This document shows positions 22,440 to 33,083 of a stretch of 64,000 nt of DNA, one piece after another. The position numbers and the translations under genes are program-made. The notes beneath the pieces are model-generated. The model was not told the DNA's origin. It worked only from the letters and a program-made list of their open reading frames with translations, and searched no databases. How positions within the stretch are numbered: the first letter of the stretch is position 1; every line of letters starts with the position of its first letter. This DNA is from Allolobophora icterica (Eukaryota > Annelida > Clitellata > Crassiclitellata > Lumbricidae), in assembly GCA_963556255.1 (NCBI GenBank), contig OY744615.1, positions 15,169,537 to 15,233,536 of the forward strand, given 5' to 3'.

Positions 22440-22770
22440 TTACTTCAATTCAATTCAATTCAATAAATCTTTATTGCCATTAATGACAGTGATTAACAGC
22501 ATCAAGCATTGAGTATAGGCTATAGCTAGAGATTATATTTTTTAGGATACAATGAAATTCAAGAATGTTCAACTTATGACGCCCGTACCAGAAGATTTAG
22601 CATATACTCGTACATTTAACTTAAACCAAAACTAAGAAGATGTACATATACTGTCACTAGCGACAAAGAGAATCTCCAAAGGGACGTGGGTCCCACTAAA
22701 CGGAGACACCCAACTGGACGTATACTACACCAAAACAAGTGAGGTACTCCATCGATGACGACGTCGACAG
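22440..22770 (-). mobile_element. LINE 3' end fragment
   Basis: A (CAATT)n run followed by aataaatctttattgcc, and later gtgggtcccactaaacggagacaccc, is the reversed 3' end of a LINE. A relative at 40327-40510 has tttttattgcaacc and ggggacacccgac. Confidence 0.5.
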
Positions 22771-23415
22771 CGTGTGAGTAAGTAAGAACCTCTGCTGGAA
22801 ACTTTCAATTTTACCAACAATTTTTAGGATTCAATTTCTTTGCTTATGCTGCATCAATTGAAGTCATATTTTGCAGATTTATTCGAAAATGCAGTAGGAT
22901 ACTGCATATATAATTTTAGTAATATTAGTTTAATTTTCAAGCAGTTTTGACAAACGTATAGGGTCTACTTTTCATCGGGACACAGTGTATAATCAGAAAA
23001 GACATACCTAGATGCCTAAAAGCACACAACCTTTCGACTTATGAACTGGGCCTATGATTGTATTGTTATAGTGCTAAAATGCATTAGTAAGCAAGTGGGA
23101 GAGACACACTACAAAGCAGGATTGGCCGCTATCCGAACAACGCAGTTTAGGATGGACTGAAGCTGATATATTCCACACTTTGACACAGTTTGCCTCGCCA
23201 ACTTGTTTTGGAATACCTTTTAAAACTGTTTTAATAGTTAAAAGCTTCCGTTATATGGTACAAATTTTCCAAATAAGAATATGGGTTTGGCAGTTATTAG
23301 ATCCTGCATATTGCATTACAGGGCGAACACTTATACATAACAAATTAACAAGTAACCTTCAATGAGACTTAATTGATCACTACTGTATTAAAACCAACAA
23401 AGCCAGTCATTTGCA

Positions 23416-25884
23416 CAGTCTTGTTGTCAAGACCTTAAACCTCAAGACCAAGACCAAGACCTTGAACCTCAAGACCAAGACCAAGACCAAGACTTTGAAC
23501 CTCAAGACCAAGACCGAGACCAAGACCTTGAACCTCAAGACCAAGACCAAGACCAAGACCTTGAACCTCAAGACCAAGACCAAGACTTTGAAACTCAAGA
23601 CCAAAACCGAGAAAATACCCCAAAAATCACAACCATATCCAGACTTCTATTCCTTACTAAAAAAATTGTCAAGTCGGACTAGGCCTACTCGCTATTTTAA
23701 TTAAAACAGGAATATTTTATTTTATTCAGACAAGACAGCTCTAAATGCAGACTGCAGAGAATTCCGAATTCGTATTTGCAAAAGTCCTTCACAGAGTTGG
23801 ACTGGATTGCTAAAGCGGCCCGGGAAATTTGGTCATGGGCGGCCCATATTATCGAGCGCCTAAGGCACGAAACTTTCAGGATAAGGGGCCTAGGCCAATG
23901 CTTTTTGTAGCATTTAACATAAAATGGAGGGCATGTTTAGTTATCAATGGGCCAAATGGCATAATATTGTTAAATGATCATTAAAACATTAAGAAATTAA
24001 TATGTGTGTGTTTAAATTTATTTGTGATTTGTCGTAAATTCGCAATTATGTTTGGAATCAACTGTCACATTATGTAGGGCACTGTGCACACACAGTGTAG
24101 TCTATTTGAAAAACGTAACCTCGTGATAGAATTAGTACACACAACTTCACAAAAGCACTTTGTATAGCAGTTTTTCATCGTATCACAAGTTGACGCCTAA
24201 ATGTCAACGATTTCATCATAAATTCTGAGAAGGTCCTTTTCACAAGCCATCAGCATGAAAGACTCTAAGCTTTACTGATTTAGCAAATTTCTTAATCTGT
24301 TCGAAGTGTATTTCAGTTTCGAAAATGAACTCTAACAAGCAACTTGTGATGAGGATACTGTCAAAACGATTTTGTAAGCCACAAACAAATTTGAATAAGC
24401 TAGACTGTGCAAATTGAACTTAAGGAGAACGCGGTAACAGCAAACAATACATTTTCTGCAAGATTTGAATTTATTTCTGTTCCTGTTGCTGTTTTCTGCT
24501 ATTGGGACTGTTTCACTTTTTATAGGCCTAGAATTAAATTTCATGGCGTTTTCTGAGACTGTGTCTGTTATTTCAGTGTCAAATAGCAAATTGTGGTCTT
24601 TTTGTTTTGACACTTTCCCATTTTCTTGCAAAGTCCAATAATTCACTTTGCAGCTGCTCTTTAGCAGATTCTCCTGGCAATTTCTCTTTTGACCGGATTC
24701 TTTTCTATTTCAAACAACACTCTCAACATCAATGTCGAGATTTCTTTTATCTAGTTTACTGTTAGCAAGCTCTGAAAAATGTGTTGCTGCTTCAAAAATG
24801 ACATAAAAAGTTTAGATGTATTTGGCTTAATTTATTGATAGTATATCTTAAATTATCTCATAGACTCATAGGATGTTGTGTGTTCAAACACTTTCAAAAT
24901 CAATTGCGCTGTCAAAATCAATTCAGAATTTGTCAAAGAATCCAGAAGAGTTCTCGCTCTGTACCCAACATCATTGTTAAAGTAGTTTTATTCGGAAATA
25001 TCATTAAAGCATGTTGTAGCATGTATATGTAGCCTAAGCCTAAAAGAAATCGACAGCTTCTGTTTCTTTATTGCATGCGCTATAATCAACGGTAGGCTAA
25101 GTTAAAGCGAGTATTGGCACGTAGCCGCACGTTTCATGAGGCAGTGCAAGTTTCTTGGTAACAACCGTGCACTGCCGATATTTCATAATTTATTACACTA
25201 GAATTAAAGATTAGAACTAAAATATCGTAATATTTTTTAATCATATTTTTTCTTTTTTGGGCGGCCGGCTCAGTCCAAGCCTGGGCGACCGGCCCACCGG
25301 GAATTTCCCGGTGTCCCGGTGGGCCAGTCCAAGCCTGGTCCTTCATGCGAAATGTTATTCCAAAGGCCTGCTGAATTTTATAAAAACCAATTCGCTCAGA
25401 ATTTTCTGACCAAGACGTGACCTGAGTAGGGCCTCATAAAAATTCTGCCATGTGAAAAATACGTTCTACACTGCTGAATTCACTGGCACCCAGAGCAGCT
25501 TTTAAAGTGCCGGATGTAAATGTAAAAATTGTGAGTCTGTTTTGAAATCATTCCATGGTAAATAACCGGAAGTCAAAATAAATGTCCAAAGCAACAGTAG
25601 AGCCTCACTCACACCGTGTAAATACTAAAGCAACTGTATTAGTAATTATTGGATACATTTTTAAAATCCTTGCGTTTTGTTAAATGACTGTTCATATTGT
25701 CCAAAGTCTTGGTCTTGGTCTTGCAAAACCAAGACCAAGACCTTTAACCTCAAGACCAAGACCAAGACCTTGAACCTCAAGACCAAGACCAAGACCTTGA
25801 AACTCAAGACCAAGACCAAGACTTTTAAAAACGAACTCGAGTGCACTCGAGACCAAGACCTTGGTCTCGAGGACAGCAAGACTG
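23416..25884. mobile_element. hAT-like element with minisatellite ends, copy 1 (hit by another hAT)
   Basis: The termini CAGTCTTGTTGTCAAGACC and GGTCTCGAGGACAGCAAGACTG form inverted ends, with a perfect 8-bp duplication CATTTGCA (23408-23415, 25885-25892). Arrays of caagac/ttgaacc units lie inside each end (23430-23610 and 25707-25865). Between them are sequences shared with copies 2 and 3. A second hAT (23792-25337) is nested inside; without it the core is about 915 bp. No transposase belongs to this family here. Confidence 0.9.
23792..25337 (-). mobile_element. Second hAT family, nested in copy 1
   Basis: The ends CAGAGTTGGACTGG and CCAGTCCAAGCCTG are flanked by a perfect 8-bp duplication GTCCTTCA (23784-23791, 25338-25345). 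The empty site is visible in copy 2 (near 43992). The minus strand keeps broken transposase-like text between about 24810 and 24330 (for example EAATHFSELANSKLDKRNLD and NYWTLQENGKVSKQKDHN), with stops and frameshifts. The last 100 bases are rich in CCCGG palindromes. Confidence 0.85.
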
Positions 25885-26009
25885 CATTTGCACGTTTTAC
25901 CAGTTACGTTGTGTCAACTGGTTTGAATAAACGAATATTTGATTTGATTCGACTTCAAACCGAAAAGCTTAATGAACTAATATAAACAAATATCTGTGTC
26001 GGACTTTAC

Positions 26010-26090
26010 CTGAATGCATACAGCTAGCATTCCTCCAATCATTGCGAAAAATTGAAACACATCTGTCCATATCACTGCTCGCATTCCACC
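26010..26090 (-). CDS. SLC5-family symporter exon (TDVFQ motif)
   Basis: 27 codons, phase 0/0, donor gtaaag. The peptide GGMRAVIWTDVFQFFAMIGG continues MLAVCIQ. G-G-(M/L)-(K/R)-AV-(I/L)-WTDVFQ is one of the most conserved signatures of the SLC5 family. It directly follows the exon at 27549. Confidence 0.97.
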
Positions 26091-26210
26091 CTTCATATCA
26101 ATCCAACACAATTCAATCAGTTTACTATGAGTGATAGATCATCAAGCAGTCACATTCGCCCAAATATTGCTGGATGGTAACACTACATCAATTATTATTC
26201 GCTACTACTT

Positions 26211-26850
26211 TCGGCTTTGTTTACCTTCGGGCACCAACGTTACCAAAGGCCCACCTGCGGTAGCACCTGCCATGTATACATGGAACCGTACCGAGCCAAT
26301 AAGATCCGGTGCGACCGACTAATCGGACCAGTTGGTATAGGTTCCTACGCTGCAGTTGTTTACTTCGCCTAGGCAGCCGATCGGTTAAAATTATTTCAGT
26401 CTGGTTGGGTCGGATTGAATCGGTTCGGTTACGAACCGATTCAATGAAGTCGGTATCTGGACTTTTAGAAAGCCAGTTTTACGAACCACTCACAAACGTT
26501 GATTATAGCCGTCTAAGGTATCTAAACAGGTGCATTTATAAGAAAAAATGCCGCTAGAGTGCGTCGTGACGTCATGCATATATATGATGGCGCTTAAACA
26601 CGCCCTCTTGTATCGGATCAGTCGGACAGGCCCCTACACTTGGAGTCAGTCGGCACATCAAGCAGATTCCTTCAGATCTGATCAGATTGCAAAATTCTGA
26701 ACATGTTCAACCGATACCAATCAATCCAGACTGAGTTTTGGCTTGTTTTGCTTTGTCGGAATCAGTCGGCCAACTGAATATCATATATTCGACCTGAATT
26801 AGTGGGATTGGATCGCTGTATTCTCAACCGCCTTTAGACAATAGAACTTC
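26211..26850. repeat. CGG/CCGA-rich unidentified repeat
   Basis: The stretch is rich in cggttcgg, gaccgac and cagtcgg words, with partial inverted similarity between its halves, unlike the surrounding intron. No clear termini or target duplication are visible; it is probably an old DNA transposon. Confidence 0.3.
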
Positions 26851-26858
26851 ACTAGCTC

Positions 26859-27085
26859 TAACCCGTGAAAAATCACGGTATATAAAACAATTATTGTAGT
26901 GAAAACAATTAAGCTTACTTTTTTTACAATCTATATTTGAAGCACATTTTATTAAAGTTAATTTACGTTCCATGATCTGTCACGGGTTAAATTTGAACTA
27001 AGTTTCCGAACTAATTTAACATACCACGATTTTTTACGGGTTACAGCTAATCACTACAATAATTGTTTTATATACCGTGTTACTG
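26859..27085. repeat. Inverted-repeat element (taacccgt...acggtat)
   Basis: taacccgtgaaaaatcacgg and cggtatataaaacaattatt occur at the left. Reversed near-copies lie at the right (27020-27084), and another tcacgggtta lies near 26980. The left unit is itself a CCGTGA/TCACGG hairpin. Non-coding. Confidence 0.5.
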
Positions 27086-27119
27086 ACCGCGGCGGGCGGG
27101 CCAGCTCAGCTGGCAGCCG

Positions 27120-27265
27120 TATCTGCAGACAAAGAGACAGGCAGAGACAGACAGACAGACAGAGGCTGTTGGTGACCGCGGCGGGCTCCGCCCGCCCCGA
27201 CGCCAGCAGCCGTTTCTGCAGAGAGTGAGACGGAGACGGAGACAGACAGAGTCTACAGAGAGACA
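27120..27265 (+). repeat. GACAGACA-type microsatellite, duplicated block
   Basis: Two related blocks (gaccgcggcggg...ctgcagacaaagagacagg and gaccgcggcgggct...ctgcagagagtgagacgg), each followed by a GACA run. This makes a roughly 100-bp tandem duplication. Confidence 0.6.
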
Positions 27266-27548
27266 CCAGTTACGTGACAGACGTACAACCGAAATTATGT
27301 TGTTTCATTCGTTGTGCCAGCGAGAGCAAGAAAAGGAAGGTTGGAAGGAGGATTGAGGAGGTGGGTTCTAGCCAGTATGCCAGTAAGCGGACCGCACCAC
27401 CCATCCACACCACCGTGCGTTCGATCCATTAACCTTCTACGATAGCGTATTTTAATTGATTTTTAAGGCCCCACTCGGTGAAGGCTGCTATAAATCAATA
27501 GACGTACTGACATTGAAATGTCTTGTATATATGATTAGATGCACTTAC

Positions 27549-27616
27549 CAGAGCAGTGTACGCCACAGAAACCACGGACATTATAGGAATCGACAGCATC
27601 AGTGGAAACCCGGTAA
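27549..27616 (-). CDS. SLC5-family symporter exon (VTGF segment)
   Basis: The acceptor cttgatacag and donor gtaagtgc bound 68 bases. Two bases complete a Val codon and the frame continues TGFPLMLSIPIMSVVSVAYT, then AL. It matches (V)[22 protein letters not shown] in SLC5A8 and runs into the GGMRAVIWTDVFQ exon in phase 0. The preceding exon, which should end in a single g, was not located. Confidence 0.92.
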
Positions 27617-28129
27617 CTGTATCAAGTGTATAAAAGTAAAATATTATTCGTGTATTCGACGTAAATTCTAAACGCTCACGTTGAACACTAGGCTTGAATA
27701 TGCCTCCTTCTCAATAATCTAATGTTTATTTTATCTATTCTAATCTGGTATATTTTGGCATAGATATACATGTACACCATAATTTTCACCATTTTCGTAA
27801 TGCAACAGGAATCAGTCGATGGTCACTGATACATTCTGGCATTGAATCTTATGTTCGTATAATTTGATAGATTTGACAGTTGATGTTACTCTGATGTAAA
27901 TTCCTTAATAAAAAAACTGCCAGACATGTTCAACTATTAGATAACTCCAGTATAGTTAAGTTATAGCACTCTAAGTACTACTGAATCATCAACGTACAGT
28001 GTTGTAGACAGATCTTACCTAACCAATATCTGTCTAAACAACTAGTATAATTCAATACCTAATTCAAACCTCCCTTTTGGATGTTCTTTAGGCATCTTGC
28101 TTGTTCTATCTAAATATTATTACACCTTA

Positions 28130-28490
28130 TATAGAATAGAATAGAATATTCTTTATTGGAACCAACTGCAAACCGCGTTTTGGTGTACAGCAAAGTTAAC
28201 ATATTTATACAGACATCATTATGATGCTGGTTTTCTTCAGATGCTGGTAATTAATTAGCTAAAGCTTAATTAAAACATATATCTGTCTTGTTGATGCCAT
28301 AAATAATAATGGACACGACACCTAAAGAACTGCTCCATTGGTTGTAAGGATTTATTTTAACTAGGGGCCCTATTATCGGAACGGTTAGTTCCTTTGGGTA
28401 CTCCCATTATCACTGGATGTAACATGTACTTGTTATTTTCATGCCTATATTTTTATGGTGAACAATAAAAGCATTTTGATTGATTGATTG
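28130..28490. mobile_element. LINE 3' end remnants
   Basis: (GAATA)n plus ttctttattggaaccaactgc (28130-28180) is a reversed LINE tail. aataaaagcattttgattgattgattg at 28466-28490 is a plus-strand tail. No coding part remains. Confidence 0.4.
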
Positions 28491-29166
28491 AATATATATA
28501 TAGTATATATACACACTTGATTGAATATATATATATATATATATATGTGGCGGTCAAGGTCACAGTGCGTATGTGGGAGGATTTATTTTATGCGAATAGC
28601 ATCGTTTTCTTTAAGTTTACATGCGAAGGGAACAGCATCGTTTCTCTTAATTTTACATGCGAAGGCCCAGTATCGATCATTTAATTTTTATTTAATTTCA
28701 ATAGGCGACTGTCCAGCAACGACCGTGATAGGGAAGACTGATTATATATTTTAAGCCACGGTATAGTGTGGTGAGGGATAAGTAGAGGCTGCCTCACGGT
28801 GTGCTGCTTTATACGTGAAGAGTTGGTTCGACTCTTCATACATAGCAATACTGTTAAACAGCGTTGTTGGTTAGCGATTCAGTTACCGATTCAAATATAC
28901 TGCACTCAGTGTGGTAGGCGAGTGATTTTGGTTACGACAGAGTCAGAGTTCGAGTTTCCGGTTAGTACAAATATATTTACGGACGAAAGGGGCGTCCGAA
29001 TAATATAATCAGGCGATCCCGAGTACAGCTAAAGAAGTTCACTGTTGGGAGACGGGCCGACAGCGCCGATCCGGCGGGTTGGATCCCTCAGTTGATCGCG
29101 AAGCGGTCTAGATCCCGATTGTGGGAAATCTACGGCTGAGTAATACTCGGGGAAGGATACCGTTGA

Positions 29167-29760
29167 TACACAAGAAAACCAATTCAGTGTGAGATCAAAA
29201 ACCAGGGTGAATTTGGCGTCGGGCAAGGAAATCCCTCTTGGAGTTCGAAGAACTCCAAGATCCGACAGTGTTTGGTTTTATCCACTGAGAAGAGTTTTAC
29301 GCGATTTCGGCGTACTCGACACAGGGGAAGTTCTACGCGCTTTCGGCGTACTCGGCCGGGAGAGTTTTACGCGCTTTCGGCGTACTCGGCCGGGAGAGTT
29401 TTACGCGACTTCGGCGTCTTCGGCTGGGAGAGTTTTACGCGACTTCGGCACTCGGTGAAGTGACCGTCGGGATACCTGAAAAAACCAATTTAGTACAAAA
29501 ACGATAATAAGGGTAAATTTGGCGACAGGCAGGAAATTCCCTCTTGGGTTTTGAAGAACTCCGCGATCGGAGCTTGTCCGGTAACCCATGGGAGTAAGTG
29601 TGACCTTCTTAAGGTAGCCAAATTTCGGAAATTCTGATAATACTCGAAACCGAGTTGGGACCATCCACTGGTTAACTGAGAGGCAAGCGAAGCTTGTCCG
29701 GTTACCTGTGGGAGTAAGTGTGACCCTCGTTAGGGAACCAAAATTCGGAAATTCTTGGGA
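29167..29760 (+). repeat. Tandem repeats in the retroelement leader
   Basis: Three sets. A roughly 90-base block (aaaccaatt...tttggcg...aaatccctcttgg...gaagaactcc) occurs at about 29170 and 29476. Five units of about 36 bp (agttttacgcg.tttcggcgtactcgg) span 29290-29450. A 70-base block (gcttgtccggt...gggagtaagtgtgacc...ttcggaaattc) occurs at about 29573 and 29691. All are duplicated identically in the unit at 38038. Confidence 0.85.
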
Positions 29761-30213
29761 ACAAAATTCAGGACATTCTGGTAACCTTACGGGGTCAGCG
29801 TTACATTTGGATTGTGACACTTGGATGGCTGACACGCCGGTGGAGCGTTGGAGGGGCTCCATCGCCCGGTAACTAAAAATAGTTACTGGGAAAGACCACT
29901 GTTACCGAAAGACCGCAGTACGGGAAAAGACCGCCCGACAACTGATTACAGTGCGGTAAGACCAGGAAAACGATAGAGTCAGGAAAATCTTGTATTCAAA
30001 CCAATCGTTATTCAGAGCAAATAACTTGGTGATCGAAACACGTAGCTCCGAGAACTGACCGAAGTGCGAAGTAGGGCCCACCTCGTGCGCCGGTCGGAAC
30101 CCAGTTCTGCGTGCGGTTAGGGAGGTTTTAGACCTAGAACCTGTCCTATCAGAAGAGAGTGTCGTGAGACCAGTACACCGCGTTACTATCACACGTGCAT
30201 ATATTATCGCAAG

Positions 30214-32412
30214 ATGTTCGCGTGTTTGAGACAGCACGACGTGACGACTCGTCAGATGTACACCTTGTCCTCTCGGACAGGAGAACGTTCAGAGATTTCC
30301 CCTATTGACGATAACTCGAGAGTCATGAGATGCAGAATGGTACGTGAGGGTTCGGTTAAGGTGGAGAAAAAGAGGAAGTCTTTGACTAAGAGATCTCACA
30401 GGAAGCTGAGGACTCCTGCCGGCAAGAGAGCGAACCCTGTTCTAAAGGACGGCCATCCTGAGGACGAGGACGTTGCCCACCCGGCGACCGCGGCAGTGGC
30501 AGAGTCCGAAAGTGAGATGGAGCTTGACAGCGACACTGTTCGCAAACAAGCGATACCCTCGGAACCTCCTCTTGGAGAAATGGGCACTGAGAGCGGAGAC
30601 AGGGAACCGCTCGTCTACATCAGAAGTAGACAGGATAGTGACCCGGGTGACTCCAGAAGGTCAGTTGGCTGGAGCCGAACCCAGCCCGACGACGAAGCAG
30701 CGTCTCGGGTAAGACCGACACAAATTGGTACCATGTCTGATGAAGGGTTAGTTGATCTCGAGCGACGAACGTCACAAACTGGTACCAGAAGTGGGGTTCT
30801 AGCGTTTTCTTGTCACAGAACCAGGCAAGGTCAGGAAGATACCGAGGACGAGTCGGATGAAGTGCCCCATAGTGAGCACGGAGGCGCGCGTCCAAAGTTA
30901 CGTAAACGGAAAAGCAAACGAAGGTTGCTTGATGAAACGGGTGCACCTGACGAAACCAGTGCATTTGAAACGGAAGCTGGAACCCGCAGTGGGCGTGAAA
31001 GAGGTTTCCATGAGGATAACGGATGGTTGATAACCGTTCCAAAGACTACTGAGGTAGTACGGAACGATGTGAATAACGAGACATTCACACACTGGCGAGA
31101 GACCGTTGGTGAGAGTAGGTTTGACAGGTCCAAACCACTCGACGACAATAGAGTTCCGCGTATAATACATGAGAGAACGTTCGACAATAGATCGGGGAAC
31201 CTTGTGCAGGTTCAAGTACCTAGTATTGTACGGGGCAGGCAACCTGTACAGTTGAGACAGGCTTGTGATAGGCCAAGAGACATTGAGACAGGCCTGAAAC
31301 CGCGGGGTGACGCCGTAGTGCAGAAAACGAGTGGTGACATCGTGGCGCATCAGCGAAACGAAGGTAATCGAGTACCGTTTACCAACATGGAAGAAGGTCG
31401 CCCAAGACCTGTGACCGATGAGGTAGATTGGCAAGCGGAGATGTCTTACCTGCGACAGAGTGTGGCAATGATGAGTTCGAAACTTGAAGAACTGTCTGTT
31501 CCTGCTGCTCAGCATGCGAAGTCTTACCGACGCGAGACATCGGGGAAACCTACGGGCCCAGGTTACCAGATGGATCGCCGAGGGAAGCTGCAGATCGAAG
31601 AGCCGGCACGGAGCCGAGGTAACACAGAGACACGCGAGGAAGTTTCGCTTTCGGAAACTTCGGAAAAGTTACGTAGCCGCTATCTTCCCGAGGACAGCGG
31701 GAGAGAGTCACACGGAAAAACGGCAAGGCAATCGAGTCGACAACGTCTGTTGACAAGAGGAAGAGTTGAGGCGAAATTACGTTCGTCAGTGAGTTCTTCG
31801 GATCCAGACACCGATAGTGTTGGTCCAGAAGAGGCCATGAGAACCGGAGTCTTTGACAGGAAAAACCTCCGCCAACGAGGAAGACACGAGAGTTATGAGA
31901 AAACTGAAAGGGAGACGTATGGTAAGGAACGTCTACCAGAGTACGAGAGACGCGGTTTAAAACAGGCACTTGATAGAGAAACCGAGAGAGAATCGAACAT
32001 GGGAAGAGACAGAGATCATTTGGCCTGGGATGAGACCCACGAGCGGTACTCTAAAGGGCACAAACCAGATTCGAGAAGTCGTAATTGTTTTAGGTACGAC
32101 GAATGTGACAGACCGCCAGAGTCAGGAAAAAGAGATATTCGCGAAGAAGACAGAAGAGTTACGTTCGTCAACGGAAACTCTCAGAGCTCTCGCAATAAAT
32201 ATAAACGATCGGAGTCCAAAGACTACGCAGGTGGTGAGCCTCGTAGAAAAGGTCAGAGACCGGCTGAGTACATCTCTGATGAAGACAGTGCAACGTCAGG
32301 CGACCGAGAGATGACTACGATGTATTCTAAGTGGCGTACAGGGAAGACGTTGGGTACTCTGAGGGGACAGAGTCGGCACCGGTCAGTGGTGAGGACAGAC
32401 GAGGAAAACGAT
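30214..32412 (+). CDS. Gag N-terminal region of the second Ty3-type element
   Basis: An open frame for a very charged, Arg/Glu/Ser-rich, probably disordered protein part. Examples are basic KKRKSLTKRSHRKLR, an acidic EDEDVAH run, and later an ERE/RDRD-rich stretch. It has no known fold that I can name. A GPGY...RRGK element near residue 450 returns in pol near 34813. The frame is cut by a LINE insertion. Net insertion is 671 bases, and the frame after it (33084 on) is exactly the one required, so the two parts were one polyprotein of about 2,026 codons. The long N-terminal extension ahead of capsid is unusual. Confidence 0.75.
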
Positions 32413-33077
32413 TCCAAGGTTGCGGAATCCCAAGGGTCTCTTCATTAAAAATATTAGGAATTGAAATAACCGATAAGTTTGGATTCTCTCCCTATATCCA
32501 AAAACTAAGCATAAAGGCTAAACAATCCCTTTACGCTCATCGTATCTTAGTTTCTCATGGGCTCTCGGGCCCAAGGCTTCATGATGTAATACGGGCTACC
32601 ACTGTCAACCGTATGCTGTACTGTTCCCAGGTATGGTTAGGCTTTGCTAACAAGCAGGAACTTGATCATTTGGGCGCAATTATCCGTAAGTTGGTTCATC
32701 TCGGCTACCTCCCTCCTTCTTTTCCTACTTTTGATGAACTTTGCAAAAAAGCTGATCGTGATCTCTTTAAGAACATTCTCAAAAACCCTAGTCACCTCCT
32801 CCACGAACTTCTACCTCCTGTTCATAAGACCGGGTATGATTTGCGCCCACGTTCTCATAATCTGGTTCTCCCTAGATTTGACTCCCTTACCCGACGAGGT
32901 TTCCTGGGTAGAATGCTGTACAGCTAGGCTCTGTTGCTATTATTTTCATTTATAATTTAACGTCATTATTACTGTTATATTTTTCTGTCCTCTTTGTGTA
33001 TAATTGTATGTAAAGCGCTGTGCGTTTGCTAGCGTTTAATAAAGAATATACTTACTTACTTACTTACTTACTTACTT
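32413..33077 (+). mobile_element. 5'-truncated LINE inside gag, TSD AACGAT
   Basis: The insert is flanked by AACGAT (32407-32412 and 33078-33083). It carries a LINE RT C-terminus (SLKILGIEITDKFGF...SQVWLGF...LPPVHKTGYDLRPRSHNL) ending at a stop near 32927. A 3' end gcgtttgctagcgtttaataaag and a TTAC tail follow. The start of the first frame's apparent end (32413-32448) is LINE sequence. Confidence 0.9.
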
Positions 33078-33083
33078 AACGAT

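Noticed and set aside
26211..26850. hAT element with CGG-rich ends
   Set aside because: No convincing inverted ends or 8-bp duplication could be found.
29401..29862. Antisense ORFs of 111-153 codons in the Ty3 leader (repeated at 38893 and 39394)
   Set aside because: Antisense to repeated leader sequence, no motifs, duplicated only because the element is duplicated.
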